Assembly: GCF_000296505.1 (NCBI RefSeq)
Contig: NZ_JH815210.1
Coordinates: forward strand, 242,783 to 306,782
Direction of reading: 5' to 3'
DNA: 64,000 nt
Source of the DNA: Schaalia turicensis ACS-279-V-Col4
Lineage (GTDB): Bacteria > Actinomycetota > Actinomycetes > Actinomycetales > Actinomycetaceae
Of the stretch, positions 44,985 through 56,803 are shown one piece after another. Below the pieces are notes generated by a model. That model did not search any database, had not been told where the DNA came from, and saw only the letters and a program-made list of their open reading frames with translations. Within the stretch, counting starts at the first letter, position 1. Each line of letters starts with the position of its first letter. Made by a program: the position numbers and the translations under genes.

Positions 44985-46601
44985 TCACTCACGTAACAGT
45001 GGCGCCACGCCCGAATGCAACAGCCCCCACATGTAGGCGTCGAAGAGCGCTTCCCACGAGGCCTCGATAATATCCGTACCGATACCAACGGTCGACCAGG
45101 AGCGATGTCCGTCAGTGGTTTCAATCAGAACGCGAATCGTGGAGTCGGTGCCCGCACGATCCTCGTCCAAAATACGCACCTTGAAGTCAGAGAGCTTGAA
45201 GCTCGCGCACACCGGATAGTCGCGAGTCAACACGTGACGGAGTGCCCGGTCGAGAGCATTCACAGGACCGTTTCCTTCGGCCGTTCGAATGTGACGGCGT
45301 TCCGTGTGAATCTTGACGGTTGCTTCCGATTCGGCGAAGGGATCGCCCTTGACTTCAGCGATTTCCTGAGTCGTCACCTTCCAGGACTCGACGCGGACGA
45401 AGCGTGGCATCTGCCCAAGTTCGCCCAGCGCCAGCAGTTCGAAAGAAGCGTCGGCAGCATCGTAGGTGTAGCCGGCAGCTTCGCGTTCTTTCACCTTTGC
45501 CGCCAGCACGCCCGCGGCATTCGGAAGAGCAGTCAGGTCGATGCCGAGTTCCTCAGCCTTCAGCTCGATTGAGGACTTTCCAGCCATTTCGGATACCAGC
45601 ATCCGCATGCCGTTCCCTACCAGGGCGGGATCGATGTGCTGGTACAGATCGGGATCGACGCGGATCGCGGATGCGTGCAGGCCAGCCTTGTGTGCGAATG
45701 CCGAGGTTCCAACGTAGGGGTCGCGCGCGAACGGCGTGATGTTCACGAGCTCCGCAATGCGGTGGGACACGGAGTCCAGCGACGAGAGCGCATCGTCCGG
45801 GATCACATCAAAACCACACTTGATCTGCAGGTTCGCCGCACACGTTAGCAGGTTCGCATTACCGGTGCGTTCACCGTAGCCGTTGACTGTACCCTGGACC
45901 TGACGCGCCCCCGCTTCCACGGCAGCAATGGTGTTCGCTACCGCGCACCCGGTGTCGTTGTGAGCGTGAATGCCGAGCACCGTTAAACCGCACCCGACCT
46001 CATCCAAAGCTTGACGCGAACGCGCTGTCAGCGCACCGATAGTCGACGGCAGGTTTCCACCGTTCGTGTCGCACGGAATAACTGCGACGGCTCCAGCGCG
46101 CGCGGCCTCGAGCATCACTTCAATTCCATATGAAGGATCGAATGCGAGCCCGTCGAAGTAGTGCTCCAGATCGACCATGACGTCGATACCTTCGCCCGTC
46201 AGGTATTCGACGGTGTCACGCACCATGCGCAGGTTTTCTTCGAGCGTTGTTCGTAGCGCACGCGTCACATGGCGAGGATCCGACTTCGCAACCAGCGTGA
46301 CGACCGATGCGCCTGATTCAGCAAGCCCAGCAACCTGGCGATCCTCGGATGCCCGAACGCCGGCTTTCGTGGTGGCACCAAAGGCTGTAAGGCGCGCGTG
46401 ATGCAACTGTATGCCGCGAGCACGCTGGAAGAACTGCGTATCTTTCGGAATCGCGCCCGGCCATCCGCCTTCGATGTAGTCGACGCCCAGCTCGTCCACA
46501 ATGGGCAGTGCTGCGAGCTTGTCAGCGACGGACAGGGAAATGCCCTCCTGTTGGGCTCCGTCGCGCAAGGTCGTGTCGTACAGGGCAACGTGTTCGCTCA
46601 T
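44985..46601 (-). CDS. cimA: Citramalate synthase
   Basis: A 538-residue DRE-TIM metallolyase of the LeuA-like family. LYDTTLRDGAQQEGISL near the N-terminus, GIHAHNDTGCAVANT (metal-ligand His residues) and a C-terminal regulatory domain are present. The overall sequence fits CimA rather than isopropylmalate synthase. It condenses pyruvate and acetyl-CoA to citramalate, opening a threonine-independent route to 2-oxobutyrate and isoleucine. The neighbouring leuB and ilv genes supply later steps. The 124-base gap to ilvD holds no gene. Confidence 0.9.
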   Translation of the reverse strand: MSEHVALYDTTLRDGAQQEGISLSVADKLAALPIVDELGVDYIEGGWPGAIPKDTQFFQRARGIQLHHARLTAFGATTKAGVRASEDRQVAGLAESGASVVTLVAKSDPRHVTRALRTTLEENLRMVRDTVEYLTGEGIDVMVDLEHYFDGLAFDPSYGIEVMLEAARAGAVAVIPCDTNGGNLPSTIGALTARSRQALDEVGCGLTVLGIHAHNDTGCAVANTIAAVEAGARQVQGTVNGYGERTGNANLLTCAANLQIKCGFDVIPDDALSSLDSVSHRIAELVNITPFARDPYVGTSAFAHKAGLHASAIRVDPDLYQHIDPALVGNGMRMLVSEMAGKSSIELKAEELGIDLTALPNAAGVLAAKVKEREAAGYTYDAADASFELLALGELGQMPRFVRVESWKVTTQEIAEVKGDPFAESEATVKIHTERRHIRTAEGNGPVNALDRALRHVLTRDYPVCASFKLSDFKVRILDEDRAGTDSTIRVLIETTDGHRSWSTVGIGTDIIEASWEALFDAYMWGLLHSGVAPLLRE

Positions 46602-46725
46602 TGCCAGCTCCCTCGAGTTCAGCGCGTGTGCGCTTTGGTCTGGTCAGGTCGTGTTGGGCTGACCGTTCAGATATGGGTGGGGGACCTCATCACAATCGAC
46701 GAGGCCGCGACCACTGATTCAACGT

Positions 46726-48597
46726 TCAACGGAGGACGCGCGAGACGTCGCGCGCTGCGCCCTTCGATGCGCTCATTGCCGTTGCGGCGTAGAGCTGCAG
46801 TGCGGGTGAGACAACGCGGTCACGGTTCAGCGGAGTCCACGGGTGTTCGCGTGCTTCCTGAGCGGCGCGACGGCGTTCGATTTCCTCTTCGGGGACATCG
46901 AGCTGCAGAAGACCCTCGTTCACGTCGATGATGATCGGATCACCGTCTTCGATCAGGCCGATCAGACCACCGTCAGCAGCCTCAGGCGAAATGTGTCCAA
47001 CGGAGATGCCAGACGTGCCGCCGGAGAAACGACCGTCGGTGATGAGGGCGCAGGCTTTACCGAGGCCTCGTCCCTTGATAAAGGAGGTCGGGTAGAGCAT
47101 TTCCTGCATGCCCGGCCCCCCTGCGGGCCCCTCGTAGCGAATGACAACAACGTCGCCAGCTTCGACGGTCTTGTCGAGGATCTTTTCGATGGCTTCGTCC
47201 TGGGATTCCATGACGCGCGCTCGGCCTTCGAAGTGGAAGAGAGACGGGTCAATACCGGCTGCCTTGATGATGGCGCCTTCGGGGGCAAGGTTGCCGAAGA
47301 GAACGGTCAGGCCACCGTTTGCGGTGTAGGCGTGCTCGATATCGCGGACGCAACCTTTTTCCTGATCGAGGTCGAGTTCAGCCCACTTATTCGAGGTAGA
47401 GAACGGTTCGGTGGTGCGCACGTTTCCAGGCGCAGCCTTCCAAAGTTCGATCGCTTCGTCGGTGACGGTAGGCGACTTCGGATCCCATGCTCCCAGCCAC
47501 TCGTCCAGCGACGGCGAGTGGATGGTGTGGACGGTGTGGGTGAGGAACCCACCACGGTCAAGTTCACCAAGAATGCGCGGAATACCGCCTGCTCGGTGGA
47601 CATCTTCCATGTGGTAGTCGTTGTGGTTCGGTGCAACCTTGGACAGGCACGGGACGGTGCGTCCCAGTTCTGCGATGTCTTCGAGGTCGAAGTCAATTCC
47701 GCCTTCGTGCGCAACTGCCAGCAGGTGCAGGACGGTGTTCGAGGATCCTCCCATCGCCATATCCAGTGTCATCGCGTTGTGGAAGGCATCCTTGTTCGCG
47801 ATGTTACGAGGCAGGACGGAATCATCTTCCTCGTCGTAGTAGAGGTGGCAGAGGTCAACGACCATTTCGCCTGCGCGCACGAACAGGTCGCGGCGAGCAA
47901 CCTGGGTGGCGAGGGTTGAGCCGTTACCGGGCAACGACAGGCCAAGGGCCTCGGTCAGACAGTTCATCGAGTTCGCGGTGAACATGCCAGAGCAGGAACC
48001 ACAGGTCGGGCAAGCAAGCTTCTCGATGGCGAGCAGCGCATCGTCGGAAACCTCGTCGTTCGCCGTCGCATTCATAACGGTGATGAGGTTGCCGTGGCCG
48101 GTCTTTGCGTCGCCAATGATCACGGACGGATCAATGTTCTTGCCAGCTTCCATCGGGCCGCCGGAGACGAAAACAACGGGGATGTTAAGGCGCATCGCAG
48201 CGATCAACATGCCGGGCGTGATCTTGTCACAGTTGGAGATGCAGACCATGGCGTCCGCACAGTGGGCATTCACCATGTATTCAACGGAGTCGGAGATGAC
48301 CTCGCGGCTGGGGAGTGAGTAGAGCATGCCACCATGGCCCATCGCAATACCGTCATCGACGGCAATGGTGTTCATTTCCTTGGCAACGCCGCCAGCTTCA
48401 ACGATTGCGTCAGCGACAAGCTTGCCAACGTTACGAAGGTGGACGTGTCCAGGCACAAATTCGGTGAACGAGTTAACGACGGCAATAATCGGCTTCCCGA
48501 AGTCGCTATCTCTCATACCCGTCGCGCGCCAGAGCGCACGGGCACCAGCCATATTGCGGCCCTGCGTTGAAGTCGCGGAGCGAAGCTGCCTGCTCAT
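46726..48597 (-). CDS. ilvD: Dihydroxy-acid dehydratase
   Basis: A 623-residue Fe-S dehydratase of valine and isoleucine synthesis. Cluster-ligand Cys residues are visible in [13 protein letters not shown] and [19 protein letters not shown]. The C-terminal [20 protein letters not shown] is diagnostic. The start is placed at ATG 48597, which has GGGAGGA upstream; an in-frame extension of 24 codons (with ILLGL...LIT) is open but lacks a ribosome site. It is divergent from the MetE-like gene. Confidence 0.95.
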   Translation of the reverse strand: MSRQLRSATSTQGRNMAGARALWRATGMRDSDFGKPIIAVVNSFTEFVPGHVHLRNVGKLVADAIVEAGGVAKEMNTIAVDDGIAMGHGGMLYSLPSREVISDSVEYMVNAHCADAMVCISNCDKITPGMLIAAMRLNIPVVFVSGGPMEAGKNIDPSVIIGDAKTGHGNLITVMNATANDEVSDDALLAIEKLACPTCGSCSGMFTANSMNCLTEALGLSLPGNGSTLATQVARRDLFVRAGEMVVDLCHLYYDEEDDSVLPRNIANKDAFHNAMTLDMAMGGSSNTVLHLLAVAHEGGIDFDLEDIAELGRTVPCLSKVAPNHNDYHMEDVHRAGGIPRILGELDRGGFLTHTVHTIHSPSLDEWLGAWDPKSPTVTDEAIELWKAAPGNVRTTEPFSTSNKWAELDLDQEKGCVRDIEHAYTANGGLTVLFGNLAPEGAIIKAAGIDPSLFHFEGRARVMESQDEAIEKILDKTVEAGDVVVIRYEGPAGGPGMQEMLYPTSFIKGRGLGKACALITDGRFSGGTSGISVGHISPEAADGGLIGLIEDGDPIIIDVNEGLLQLDVPEEEIERRRAAQEAREHPWTPLNRDRVVSPALQLYAATAMSASKGAARDVSRVLR

Positions 48598-48723
48598 GAG
48601 CGTCCTCCCAGTAATTAGGTAATGCGTTAAGCCTAAGAGGATTGGTTGACGCGCGTCCGACGAGGTCATTGAGTGAACAGACAGTTTGTCACATTCGCCT
48701 ATCCAATGGACGCCTCGGCCTAC

Positions 48724-48734
48724 GCCTCGTACCC
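48724..48734 (-). repeat. Intergenic motif GGGTACGAGGC, copy 4
   Basis: An exact copy on the minus strand in the divergent promoter space between ilvD and the MetE-like gene, about 127 bases ahead of the ilvD ATG and 50 bases ahead of the MetE-like GTG. Confidence 0.6.
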
Positions 48735-48783
48735 AAAACGTAATCTTTCGCTCAAGACGCGGTCGCTAGAAAGGATTACCGAC

Positions 48784-49977
48784 GTGACTATCCGTACAAC
48801 CCATGTGGGTTCACTCCCCCGCACACCCAAACTTGTCGACGCGAACTGGAAGCGTGCAAAGGGTGAGCTCTCCGACGCTGAGTTTGCTCTGATTCTTCAG
48901 GAAGAAGCAAACAAGGTTATTGCCAAGCAGGTTGAGCTCGGCATTTCGGTCGTTAACGATGGCGAGTACGGTCATGCGATGCTCGACACAGTCGACTACG
49001 GCGCATGGTGGACCTACTCCTTCTCCCGTTTCGGTGGTCTGACCGCTGAAGAGACCGCTCGTTTCGATGCGCGTCCTCCGGCAGGCCGCGAAGGTCGCAT
49101 TTCATACTCTTCCTTCGCAGAGCGCCGAGACTGGCAACGTTTCCAAGATGCCTACTCCGATCCGGATTCCGGTATCCACATTGCGAATAAGAATCCCGTT
49201 GTCTTCCCGACGATCACATCGGAACTCACCTACATTGGCACCGACGCTGTCAACGCCGATATTGCCGGCACGAAAGCAGCCCTCGAAGCTGTTGGAAAGT
49301 CCGTGAAGGATGGCTTCATCGCCGCTATCTCCCCCGGCTCTGCCGCCCGCGTCGCCAACGCCTTCTATGAAGATGACGAGGCCGTCGTGTGGGCACTCGC
49401 TGATGTTCTTCGCGAGGAATACAAGCACATCACCGACTCAGGCCTGACCGTTCAGATCGATGCTCCGGATATTGCCGAGGGCTGGGACCAGTTCGCTGTT
49501 GCCCCTTCACTCGAGGAGTACCGCGCTTTCCAGCAAGTCCGTATCGATGCTCTGAACCACGCACTTGCAGGTATCGATCCCGAGCTCATCCGTTTCCACG
49601 TCTGCTGGGGTTCCTGGCACGGCCCGCACACCACGGACATCCCATTCAAGGACATCGTCGACCTCGCTCTTGCAGTGAACGCCAATGGCCTGACCTTCGA
49701 GGCAGCGAATGCGCGCCACGCTCACGAGTGGACAATCTGGAAGGACATCGAGCTTCCTGAAGGAAAGTACCTGATCCCGGGCGTTGTCTCTCACTCCACA
49801 AACGTTGTCGAGCACCCCGAATTGGTTGCCCAGCGTATCCACCAGTTCACCGACATCGTCGGCAAGGAACGCGTTGTCGCATCGACCGACTGCGGCCTGG
49901 GTGGCCGCGTCTACCCGTCGATCGCATGGGCAAAGCTCGAATCACTGACTGAAGGTGCACGCCTGGCTGATCAGTGA
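48784..49977 (+). CDS. Cobalamin-independent methionine synthase-like protein (MetE C-terminal family)
   Basis: A 397-residue single-domain relative of the MetE catalytic domain, like the YxjG/YxjH group. TTHVGSLPRTPKLVDA opens the barrel. HVCWGSWHGPHTTDIPF and STDCGLGGR carry the His and Cys residues expected to bind zinc. It lacks the N-terminal half of full MetE. It may transfer a methyl group to homocysteine using a non-standard folate or other donor; this is inference. The GTG at 48784 is preceded by AAAGGA. Confidence 0.85.
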   Translation: MTIRTTHVGSLPRTPKLVDANWKRAKGELSDAEFALILQEEANKVIAKQVELGISVVNDGEYGHAMLDTVDYGAWWTYSFSRFGGLTAEETARFDARPPAGREGRISYSSFAERRDWQRFQDAYSDPDSGIHIANKNPVVFPTITSELTYIGTDAVNADIAGTKAALEAVGKSVKDGFIAAISPGSAARVANAFYEDDEAVVWALADVLREEYKHITDSGLTVQIDAPDIAEGWDQFAVAPSLEEYRAFQQVRIDALNHALAGIDPELIRFHVCWGSWHGPHTTDIPFKDIVDLALAVNANGLTFEAANARHAHEWTIWKDIELPEGKYLIPGVVSHSTNVVEHPELVAQRIHQFTDIVGKERVVASTDCGLGGRVYPSIAWAKLESLTEGARLADQ

Positions 49978-49994
49978 TCCAACTCCGCCCCTCA

Positions 49995-50041
49995 CAAGGC
50001 TTTAGGGCTGTGGGACTCAGTCCCACAGCCCTAAAGCCTTG
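49995..50041. terminator. Very long hairpin after the MetE-like gene
   Basis: Arms of 23 bases (49995-50017 and 50019-50041) are exact reverse complements around one central base, 18 bases after the stop. It is one of the longest perfect inverted repeats in the window. It lies between convergent genes, and TATATGG rather than a T-run follows. Confidence 0.85.
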
Positions 50042-50052
50042 TATATGGAGGC

Positions 50053-50080
50053 GGCCTCGTCGATAAAAATCAACGAGGCC
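50053..50080 (-). terminator. Hairpin downstream of ilvE
   Basis: GGCCTCGT and ACGAGGCC (50053-50060 and 50073-50080) form an 8-base stem 22 bases after the ilvE stop. The loop contains ATTTTTA on the minus strand. A weak terminator is likely, backed up by the 23-base hairpin next to it. Confidence 0.5.
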
Positions 50081-50101
50081 CCTACGTTAAAAACGTGAAA
50101 G

Positions 50102-51250
50102 TCAAGCGAGACGGTAGAGCCAGTTGTACGGATCCGGATGGTGACCCATCTGGATACCGGTCAGCTCAGCGTGGATAGCCTTCGTCTTTTCACCAACGGG
50201 GAGCTCCACATCGAAGTCATCATTCGCAAGGCGAGTAATCGGCGTGATGACGGCGGCCGTGCCACACGCGAAGATCTCCGAAACAGCGCCGGAGCGGATG
50301 CCCGCAACCAGTTCGTCCAGAGCGATCTTTTCTTCACGAACCTCGGTTCCCTGCTCGCGCAACATACGGCAGATTGCAGAACGCGTACCACCCTCAAGGA
50401 TGACACCGGACAGTTCGGGCGTACGGATCGTGCCGTCAGCCATGACGACAAACATGTTCATGCCACCGAGCTCTTCGAGATACTTTTCCTCGTAGGTGTC
50501 CAGGAAGCAGACCTGCGAGAAGCCCTTTTCAGCAGCGACTTCCTGCGGCATCAGGGACGCAGCGTAGTTGCCACCCGCCTTCGCGGCACCGGTGCCACCC
50601 GGGCCAGCGCGGTGATAGCCCTTCACGACCCAGATCGGAACACCGGTGAGGCCGGACTTGAAGTATGGGCCGGACGGCGAGCCGATCACGTAGTAGTCGA
50701 CAACCTGGGCGGCGTGGACACCCACAAATGCCTCGGAGGCGAACATGAACGGGCGAAGGTAGAGGCTGGTGCCATCGCCTTCGGGAACCCACTTTGAATC
50801 CGCGCGAACGTAGTCAACCAGGGAAGCGACAAAGTCTTCGCGATCCATCTCGGGCAGAGCCAGACGACGAGCCGAGTGGTTGATGCGCGCCGCATTGAAA
50901 GTCGGGCGGAAGGTCCAGATCGACCCGTCATCGTGACGGTACGCCTTGATGCCTTCAAACACGGACTGCGAGTAGTGCAGAACCGCAGCACCCGGCGTGA
51001 GATCCAGCGGACCGTAAGGAATCACACCACGATCCGTCCAACCTTCACCCTTGATCCAGCGCATGTGGGCCATGTGATCGGTGAACTGACAGCCGAAGGT
51101 CAGATCATTCATCACCGCGTCGTATTCTGCCTGCGACGCAGGATTCGGGTTGACGGTAAGAGGGAAACGACCTGCAAGCTCGTCACCGGATCCAATCGGC
51201 TGAGCAGCCAAGGATTCCAGCTGAGTAGGCACATGCTCTTGGATCGCCAT
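50102..51250 (-). CDS. ilvE: Branched-chain amino acid aminotransferase
   Basis: A 382-residue fold-type IV PLP enzyme that transfers the amino group to the keto acids of valine, leucine and isoleucine. YSQSVFEGIKAYRHDDGSI, the Lys-bearing GAAKAGGNYAASLMPQ and ELSGVILEGGTRSAI are typical of the larger actinobacterial and eukaryotic form. AGGAG precedes the ATG. It is a single gene, 108 bases after leuB on the same strand. Confidence 0.95.
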   Translation of the reverse strand: MAIQEHVPTQLESLAAQPIGSGDELAGRFPLTVNPNPASQAEYDAVMNDLTFGCQFTDHMAHMRWIKGEGWTDRGVIPYGPLDLTPGAAVLHYSQSVFEGIKAYRHDDGSIWTFRPTFNAARINHSARRLALPEMDREDFVASLVDYVRADSKWVPEGDGTSLYLRPFMFASEAFVGVHAAQVVDYYVIGSPSGPYFKSGLTGVPIWVVKGYHRAGPGGTGAAKAGGNYAASLMPQEVAAEKGFSQVCFLDTYEEKYLEELGGMNMFVVMADGTIRTPELSGVILEGGTRSAICRMLREQGTEVREEKIALDELVAGIRSGAVSEIFACGTAAVITPITRLANDDFDVELPVGEKTKAIHAELTGIQMGHHPDPYNWLYRLA

Positions 51251-51358
51251 TATTTCTCCTCTTCGTAGGCGTTACGTCAAGGATATGTGTGGATACGACG
51301 ATACTCGCCACGGTTCCGTCATGTGAACCTAGGCGAGCATCAGTCGGTGAGAATACGC

Positions 51359-52465
51359 TCAGGCAAGTGCCACGCAGATCGCGTCTCCGATTTCGGAGGT
51401 GGAGCGAACCAGAGGAGTGCCTGCCTTATCGGCGGCAGCGCGGTCGGCCATGTCCTTTTCGATGGCGGCTTCCACCTTGGCTGCCAGTTCCGGCTTGCCA
51501 ATATGATCAAGCAGCAGTGCGACCGAGGAGATCGTTGCAGTCGGATCAGCCTTGCCCTGGCCTGCAATGTCGGGCGCAGAGCCGTGGACGGGCTCAAACA
51601 TCGACGGGAATGCGCCGTCGGGGTTGATATTGCCCGATGCGGCCAGGCCGATGCCACCGGTGACTGCGCCCGCTTCGTCGGTGAGGATGTCGCCGAACAG
51701 GTTGTCGGTGACGATCACGTCAAAGCGTTGCGGGTCGGTGACCATGTAGATCGTGGCCGCGTCAACGTGGCAGTAGTCGACGGCGACGTCAGGGTATTCG
51801 GCTCCGACGGCTTCGACTGTGCGACGCCAGAGGTGTCCGGCGTTCACGAGGACATTGTGTTTGTGCACCAAAGTAAGTTTTTTACGAGGCCGAGCGTTGG
51901 CCTTTTCAAACGCGTAGCGTACAACGCGCTCAACACCGAAAGCAGTGTTGACTGAAACCTCGGTTGCGATCTCGTGCGGGGTGCCGACGCGGACGGCACC
52001 GCCGTTGCCACAGTAGAGGCCCTCCGTGCCTTCACGGACAACAACGAAGTCTATGTTGTCGGGAATGCGTAGCGGCGAGGCAACGCCTTCGTAGTACTTC
52101 GAGGGACGAAGGTTCACGTAGTGATCGAGAGCGAAGCGGAGCTTCAGCAACAGACCGCGCTCAAGGACACCGGAGGGAACCGACGGGTCACCAACAGCAC
52201 CCAGAAGGATGACGTCGTTTCCCCTGATTGCTTCAAGATCTTCGTCGGTCAGGGTGTCACCGGTGCGGTGCCAGCGGTCAGCGCCCAGATCGAACTGAGT
52301 CGTTTCAAGTTCCAGGTCGGAACCTTCAAGGACCTTGGTCAGAACCTTCAGGCCTTCGGGAACAACCTCTTTACCGATACCGTCGCCGGGAATCACGGCC
52401 AATTTGATCGTGCGCATACATCCAGTGTGCTGAGCTGCGTCTGTGTGCGCGGAAACGTCCGCCAT
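51359..52465 (-). CDS. leuB: 3-isopropylmalate dehydrogenase
   Basis: An isocitrate/isopropylmalate dehydrogenase-family enzyme. [26 protein letters not shown] and a C-terminal [16 protein letters not shown] (metal-binding Asp) are diagnostic. It oxidises 3-isopropylmalate for leucine and can serve the citramalate route to isoleucine. Two starts compete: ATG 52465 has AAAGGA six bases away (368 residues), while ATG 52417 gives the family-like opening [13 protein letters not shown] but has no ribosome site. I list the former. leuA and leuCD are not in the window. Confidence 0.93.
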   Translation of the reverse strand: MADVSAHTDAAQHTGCMRTIKLAVIPGDGIGKEVVPEGLKVLTKVLEGSDLELETTQFDLGADRWHRTGDTLTDEDLEAIRGNDVILLGAVGDPSVPSGVLERGLLLKLRFALDHYVNLRPSKYYEGVASPLRIPDNIDFVVVREGTEGLYCGNGGAVRVGTPHEIATEVSVNTAFGVERVVRYAFEKANARPRKKLTLVHKHNVLVNAGHLWRRTVEAVGAEYPDVAVDYCHVDAATIYMVTDPQRFDVIVTDNLFGDILTDEAGAVTGGIGLAASGNINPDGAFPSMFEPVHGSAPDIAGQGKADPTATISSVALLLDHIGKPELAAKVEAAIEKDMADRAAADKAGTPLVRSTSEIGDAICVALA

Positions 52466-52618
52466 GCGGATCCTTTCCCCGACGAGGCGGACATCCTCCT
52501 GCGCTATTCCTCCCCACGCGCTCCTTTCCTTTTCGATGCCGTCATTTCTCTTCTTCATTCCACACCTCACGCCCCAAGCGGGCAGCACGCCCTAGACAGG
52601 CTCCTATACACTGTTCCC

Positions 52619-53260
52619 ATGCTTTCGTCTTTTCCTACGGCCAATTCTCCGTTCGATGCCCACGCGGAGCAGTGGGATTCTTCTCCCGTACGCGGGGAAC
52701 GCGCACGCACCGTCGCCTCAGAAATAATGCGACGACTCCCTTCGGGAGGTCACTGGCTCGATATCGGTTCTGGGACGGGGCTGCTGGGGCTGGCTCTGTC
52801 CTCCCATGCCGATCACGTGAGTCTGGGTGATACGTCTCAGGGAATGTTGGAAGTTGCTCACCGCAACATTGCGGATGCCGGCCTGAATGATCGCATGGAT
52901 GCCCTGTTCTGTGACGCGGAGCAGTGGGTCAGCGAAGTTCCCTCCCAGGAATATGACGTCATTGTGTCGCTGATGGCTCTGCATCATATGAAGGATCAGC
53001 GCTCGGTGATCCGTGCGCTTGTGGAGCGAGCGCGGCCGGGTGGCTGGGTTGCTCTGGCGGATATGGATGCGGACGACGGTTCCTACCATGCTGACGGAGA
53101 TATTGTTCCGGCTCATCACGGCACCGAACGTGCTCTCGTTGAGCAGTTGCTCCACGAATGTGGCTGCCAGAATATCCTCGTCTCCACGGTGATGACGATT
53201 TCGAAGTCGGGGCGTGACTACCCGGTATTCCTTGCAACTGCGCAGGTAGCCCGACGCTAG
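52619..53260 (+). CDS. Class I SAM-dependent methyltransferase
   Basis: A 213-residue methyltransferase. Motif I LDIGSGTGLLGLALS (about 40-54), an acidic motif II end (GDTSQGMLEVA) and VIVSLMALHHMKD (motif IV region) are clear. The substrate is unknown; the closest general type is UbiE/COQ5-like. TATACA (52605-52610) lies just 8 bases before the ATG and there is no ribosome site, suggesting a nearly leaderless message. It is divergent from leuB and convergent with ilvC. Confidence 0.85.
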   Translation: MLSSFPTANSPFDAHAEQWDSSPVRGERARTVASEIMRRLPSGGHWLDIGSGTGLLGLALSSHADHVSLGDTSQGMLEVAHRNIADAGLNDRMDALFCDAEQWVSEVPSQEYDVIVSLMALHHMKDQRSVIRALVERARPGGWVALADMDADDGSYHADGDIVPAHHGTERALVEQLLHECGCQNILVSTVMTISKSGRDYPVFLATAQVARR

Positions 53261-53285
53261 CTCATTCCCCCCACTCGTATATGCA

Positions 53286-53316
53286 TGTGGCGGCCACCTT
53301 GAGGGTGGCCGCCACA
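53286..53316. terminator. Bidirectional hairpin between the methyltransferase gene and ilvC
   Basis: Perfect 13-base arms (53286-53298 and 53304-53316) with a TTGAG loop, between convergent genes. No long T-run. Confidence 0.8.
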
Positions 53317-53379
53317 ATGTCTCTGCGAGCCTCCGTCATGCTTCCCTAGTGGAAGGCGACATCACTCGCGCGGAATCGA

Positions 53380-54920
<1,541 letters not shown>

Positions 54921-54925
54921 GATTT

Positions 54926-56689
54926 TCAGTCCTCCACATCCCAGTCGGGTGCCATACCCTTGGCATAGCGGATTTCATCGTTCGACACACCTGCTGCGAC
55001 CATCGGCCACACCATGGAGTCCTTCGAGACTCTAAAGTCGATCAGGACAGGGCGGTCGTTGATGGACATGGCCCATTCGATAGCCTCGTCGACTTCGTCG
55101 ATAGAACGGACGGTGCGCGCTGCCATACCGTAGGCGGTGGCGAGCATTTCAAAGTTCGGGATCTGCTCTCCGTCAACGGGGTTGAGCGTTGTATTGGAGT
55201 AGCGCTTGTCGTAGAACAGCGACTGCCACTGACGCACCATGCCGAGCACGGAGTTGTTGATCAGGCAGACCTTGATCGGAATGTTGTTCACCGTGCAGGT
55301 GGCCAGTTCCTGGTTGGTCATCTGGAACGAACCGTCACCGTCGATTGCCCACACAACGTTGTTCGGCTTGCCGACCTGGGCGCCCATGGCGGCGGGGATG
55401 CTAAAGCCCATGGTGCCCAGACCAGACGAGGATATGAAGTGCCTCGGCTTGTCGGACTGGATGAACTGAGCCGACCACATCTGGTGCTGGCCAACGCCGG
55501 TCACGTAGATAGCATCGGGGCCTGCGATCTTGGACAGTCGCGACAGGACTTCCTGCGGGGCCATCATGCCGTCTTCAGTCTTCGTCCACCCCATCGGGTA
55601 GCGGTCCTTCAGACGGTTGAGGTAACGCCACCATCCGGAGATGTCATCGCCCTGGTCCTTCTTCTTCATCGCGACGATTTCGTCAACGAGCATCGGAAGC
55701 GCGTCGGCGAGGTTACCGACGATCGGAATGTCCGCGAATCGGTTCTTCGAGATCTCAGCGGCATCAATGTCGATGTGCACGATCTTCGCACGAGGCGCGA
55801 AAGAATCGAGGTTGCCGGTCACGCGGTCATCGAAGCGAGCACCGAGTGTGACGATCAGGTCGGAGCGTTGCAGAGCACCGACGGCTGCCACGGTTCCGTG
55901 CATACCAGGCATACCCAAGGTGTGTGAATCAGAATCTGGGAATGCACCACGTGCGGTCAAAGTAGTGACGACCGGAGCGTCGGTTGCCTCAACCAGTCGA
56001 GCAAGATCATCGGTTGCACCCGAACGGATCATGCCACCGCCGACGTACAGCACCGGGGCTTGCGCTTGAAGGATTGCCTCTGCAGCCTGGCGCACTTGGC
56101 GCTTGTGAGGCTTGGCAGCTTCTTTGTAACCGGGCAGGTCCATGGCGGGTGGCCAAGAGAAGTTCATCTGGGCAGTCTGCGCGGACTTCGTGACATCAAC
56201 GAGGACCGGGCCGGGACGACCAGTCGACGCAATCTCGAAGGCTTCAGCCAGTCGAGATGGAATCTCTGTAGCGTCGGTGACAAGGAACGCATGCTTCGTC
56301 AGTGGCATCGAGGCGCCAACAATATCGGCTTCTTGGAATGCATCGGTGCCAATCAGGGAGGCACCCACCTGACCTGAAATCACGACCATGGGGACGGAGT
56401 CCATGTTTGCGTCGGCCAGCGCTGTCAGGGTGTTTGTTGCACCCGGGCCGGATGTGACAATCGCACAACCGACCTTGCCGGTAGCAAGAGCGTAGCCTTC
56501 AGCGGCGTGGCCTGCACCCTGTTCGTGACGAACAAGAATGTGATTGAGCTTTGAGCTCATCAACGGATCATAAGTAGGAAGAATTGCGCCACCGGGCATG
56601 CCGAACACGTCGGTCACGCCGAGAGCTTCAAGGGAAGCAATAATCGCTTGCGCCCCGGTCATCATCTGCGTGGGAGCAGTGTCTTTCAC
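54926..56689 (-). CDS. ilvB: Acetolactate synthase large (catalytic) subunit
   Basis: A 587-residue thiamine-diphosphate enzyme. The catalytic Glu lies in [14 protein letters not shown], the FAD/central domain follows, and [15 protein letters not shown]...NN is the ThDP/Mg motif. It makes acetolactate and acetohydroxybutyrate, the first common step of branched-chain synthesis. Start is GTG at 56689 with AGAGGA upstream. It is first in ilvBNC and is preceded by a leader peptide and terminator arrangement. Confidence 0.95.
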   Translation of the reverse strand: MKDTAPTQMMTGAQAIIASLEALGVTDVFGMPGGAILPTYDPLMSSKLNHILVRHEQGAGHAAEGYALATGKVGCAIVTSGPGATNTLTALADANMDSVPMVVISGQVGASLIGTDAFQEADIVGASMPLTKHAFLVTDATEIPSRLAEAFEIASTGRPGPVLVDVTKSAQTAQMNFSWPPAMDLPGYKEAAKPHKRQVRQAAEAILQAQAPVLYVGGGMIRSGATDDLARLVEATDAPVVTTLTARGAFPDSDSHTLGMPGMHGTVAAVGALQRSDLIVTLGARFDDRVTGNLDSFAPRAKIVHIDIDAAEISKNRFADIPIVGNLADALPMLVDEIVAMKKKDQGDDISGWWRYLNRLKDRYPMGWTKTEDGMMAPQEVLSRLSKIAGPDAIYVTGVGQHQMWSAQFIQSDKPRHFISSSGLGTMGFSIPAAMGAQVGKPNNVVWAIDGDGSFQMTNQELATCTVNNIPIKVCLINNSVLGMVRQWQSLFYDKRYSNTTLNPVDGEQIPNFEMLATAYGMAARTVRSIDEVDEAIEWAMSINDRPVLIDFRVSKDSMVWPMVAAGVSNDEIRYAKGMAPDWDVED

Positions 56690-56724
56690 CGCTGGGTCCT
56701 CTCTATGTGTGGGTGGATCTCAAC

Positions 56725-56759
56725 AAAAAATCCCCAGCCGCGTCATAGCGATGGGGATT
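56725..56759 (-). terminator. Attenuator terminator ahead of ilvB
   Basis: On the minus strand AATCCCCA and TGGGGATT (arms 56752-56759 and 56729-56736) form a stem followed by TTTTTT, 35 bases before the ilvB start. It sits between a leader peptide and the operon, so its likely role is conditional termination. The 7-base segment ACGCGGC in its loop (56737-56743, read on the minus strand) can pair instead with GCCGCGT at the end of the leader peptide (56783-56789). Confidence 0.8.
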
Positions 56760-56760
56760 A

Positions 56761-56803
56761 GGCGTGCGATCCATCCGTTTTCACGCGGCAGGATTCGCAC
56801 GCC
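56761..56803 (-). promoter_or_regulatory. Pause/anti-terminator hairpin region of the ilv leader
   Basis: GGCGTGCGA (56761-56769) and TCGCACGCC (56795-56803) form a perfect 9-base stem, extendable by TCC/GGA. It covers the last codons and stop of the leader peptide. Ribosome position on the leader would decide whether this stem or the alternative GCCGCGT pairing forms. That is the logic of classical attenuation; the switching itself is inferred. Confidence 0.6.

Noticed and set aside
48598-48669. In-frame N-terminal extension of ilvD containing ILLGL and LIT as a leader peptide
   Set aside because: It has no stop before ilvD and no terminator or alternative stems; the real start has a strong ribosome site.
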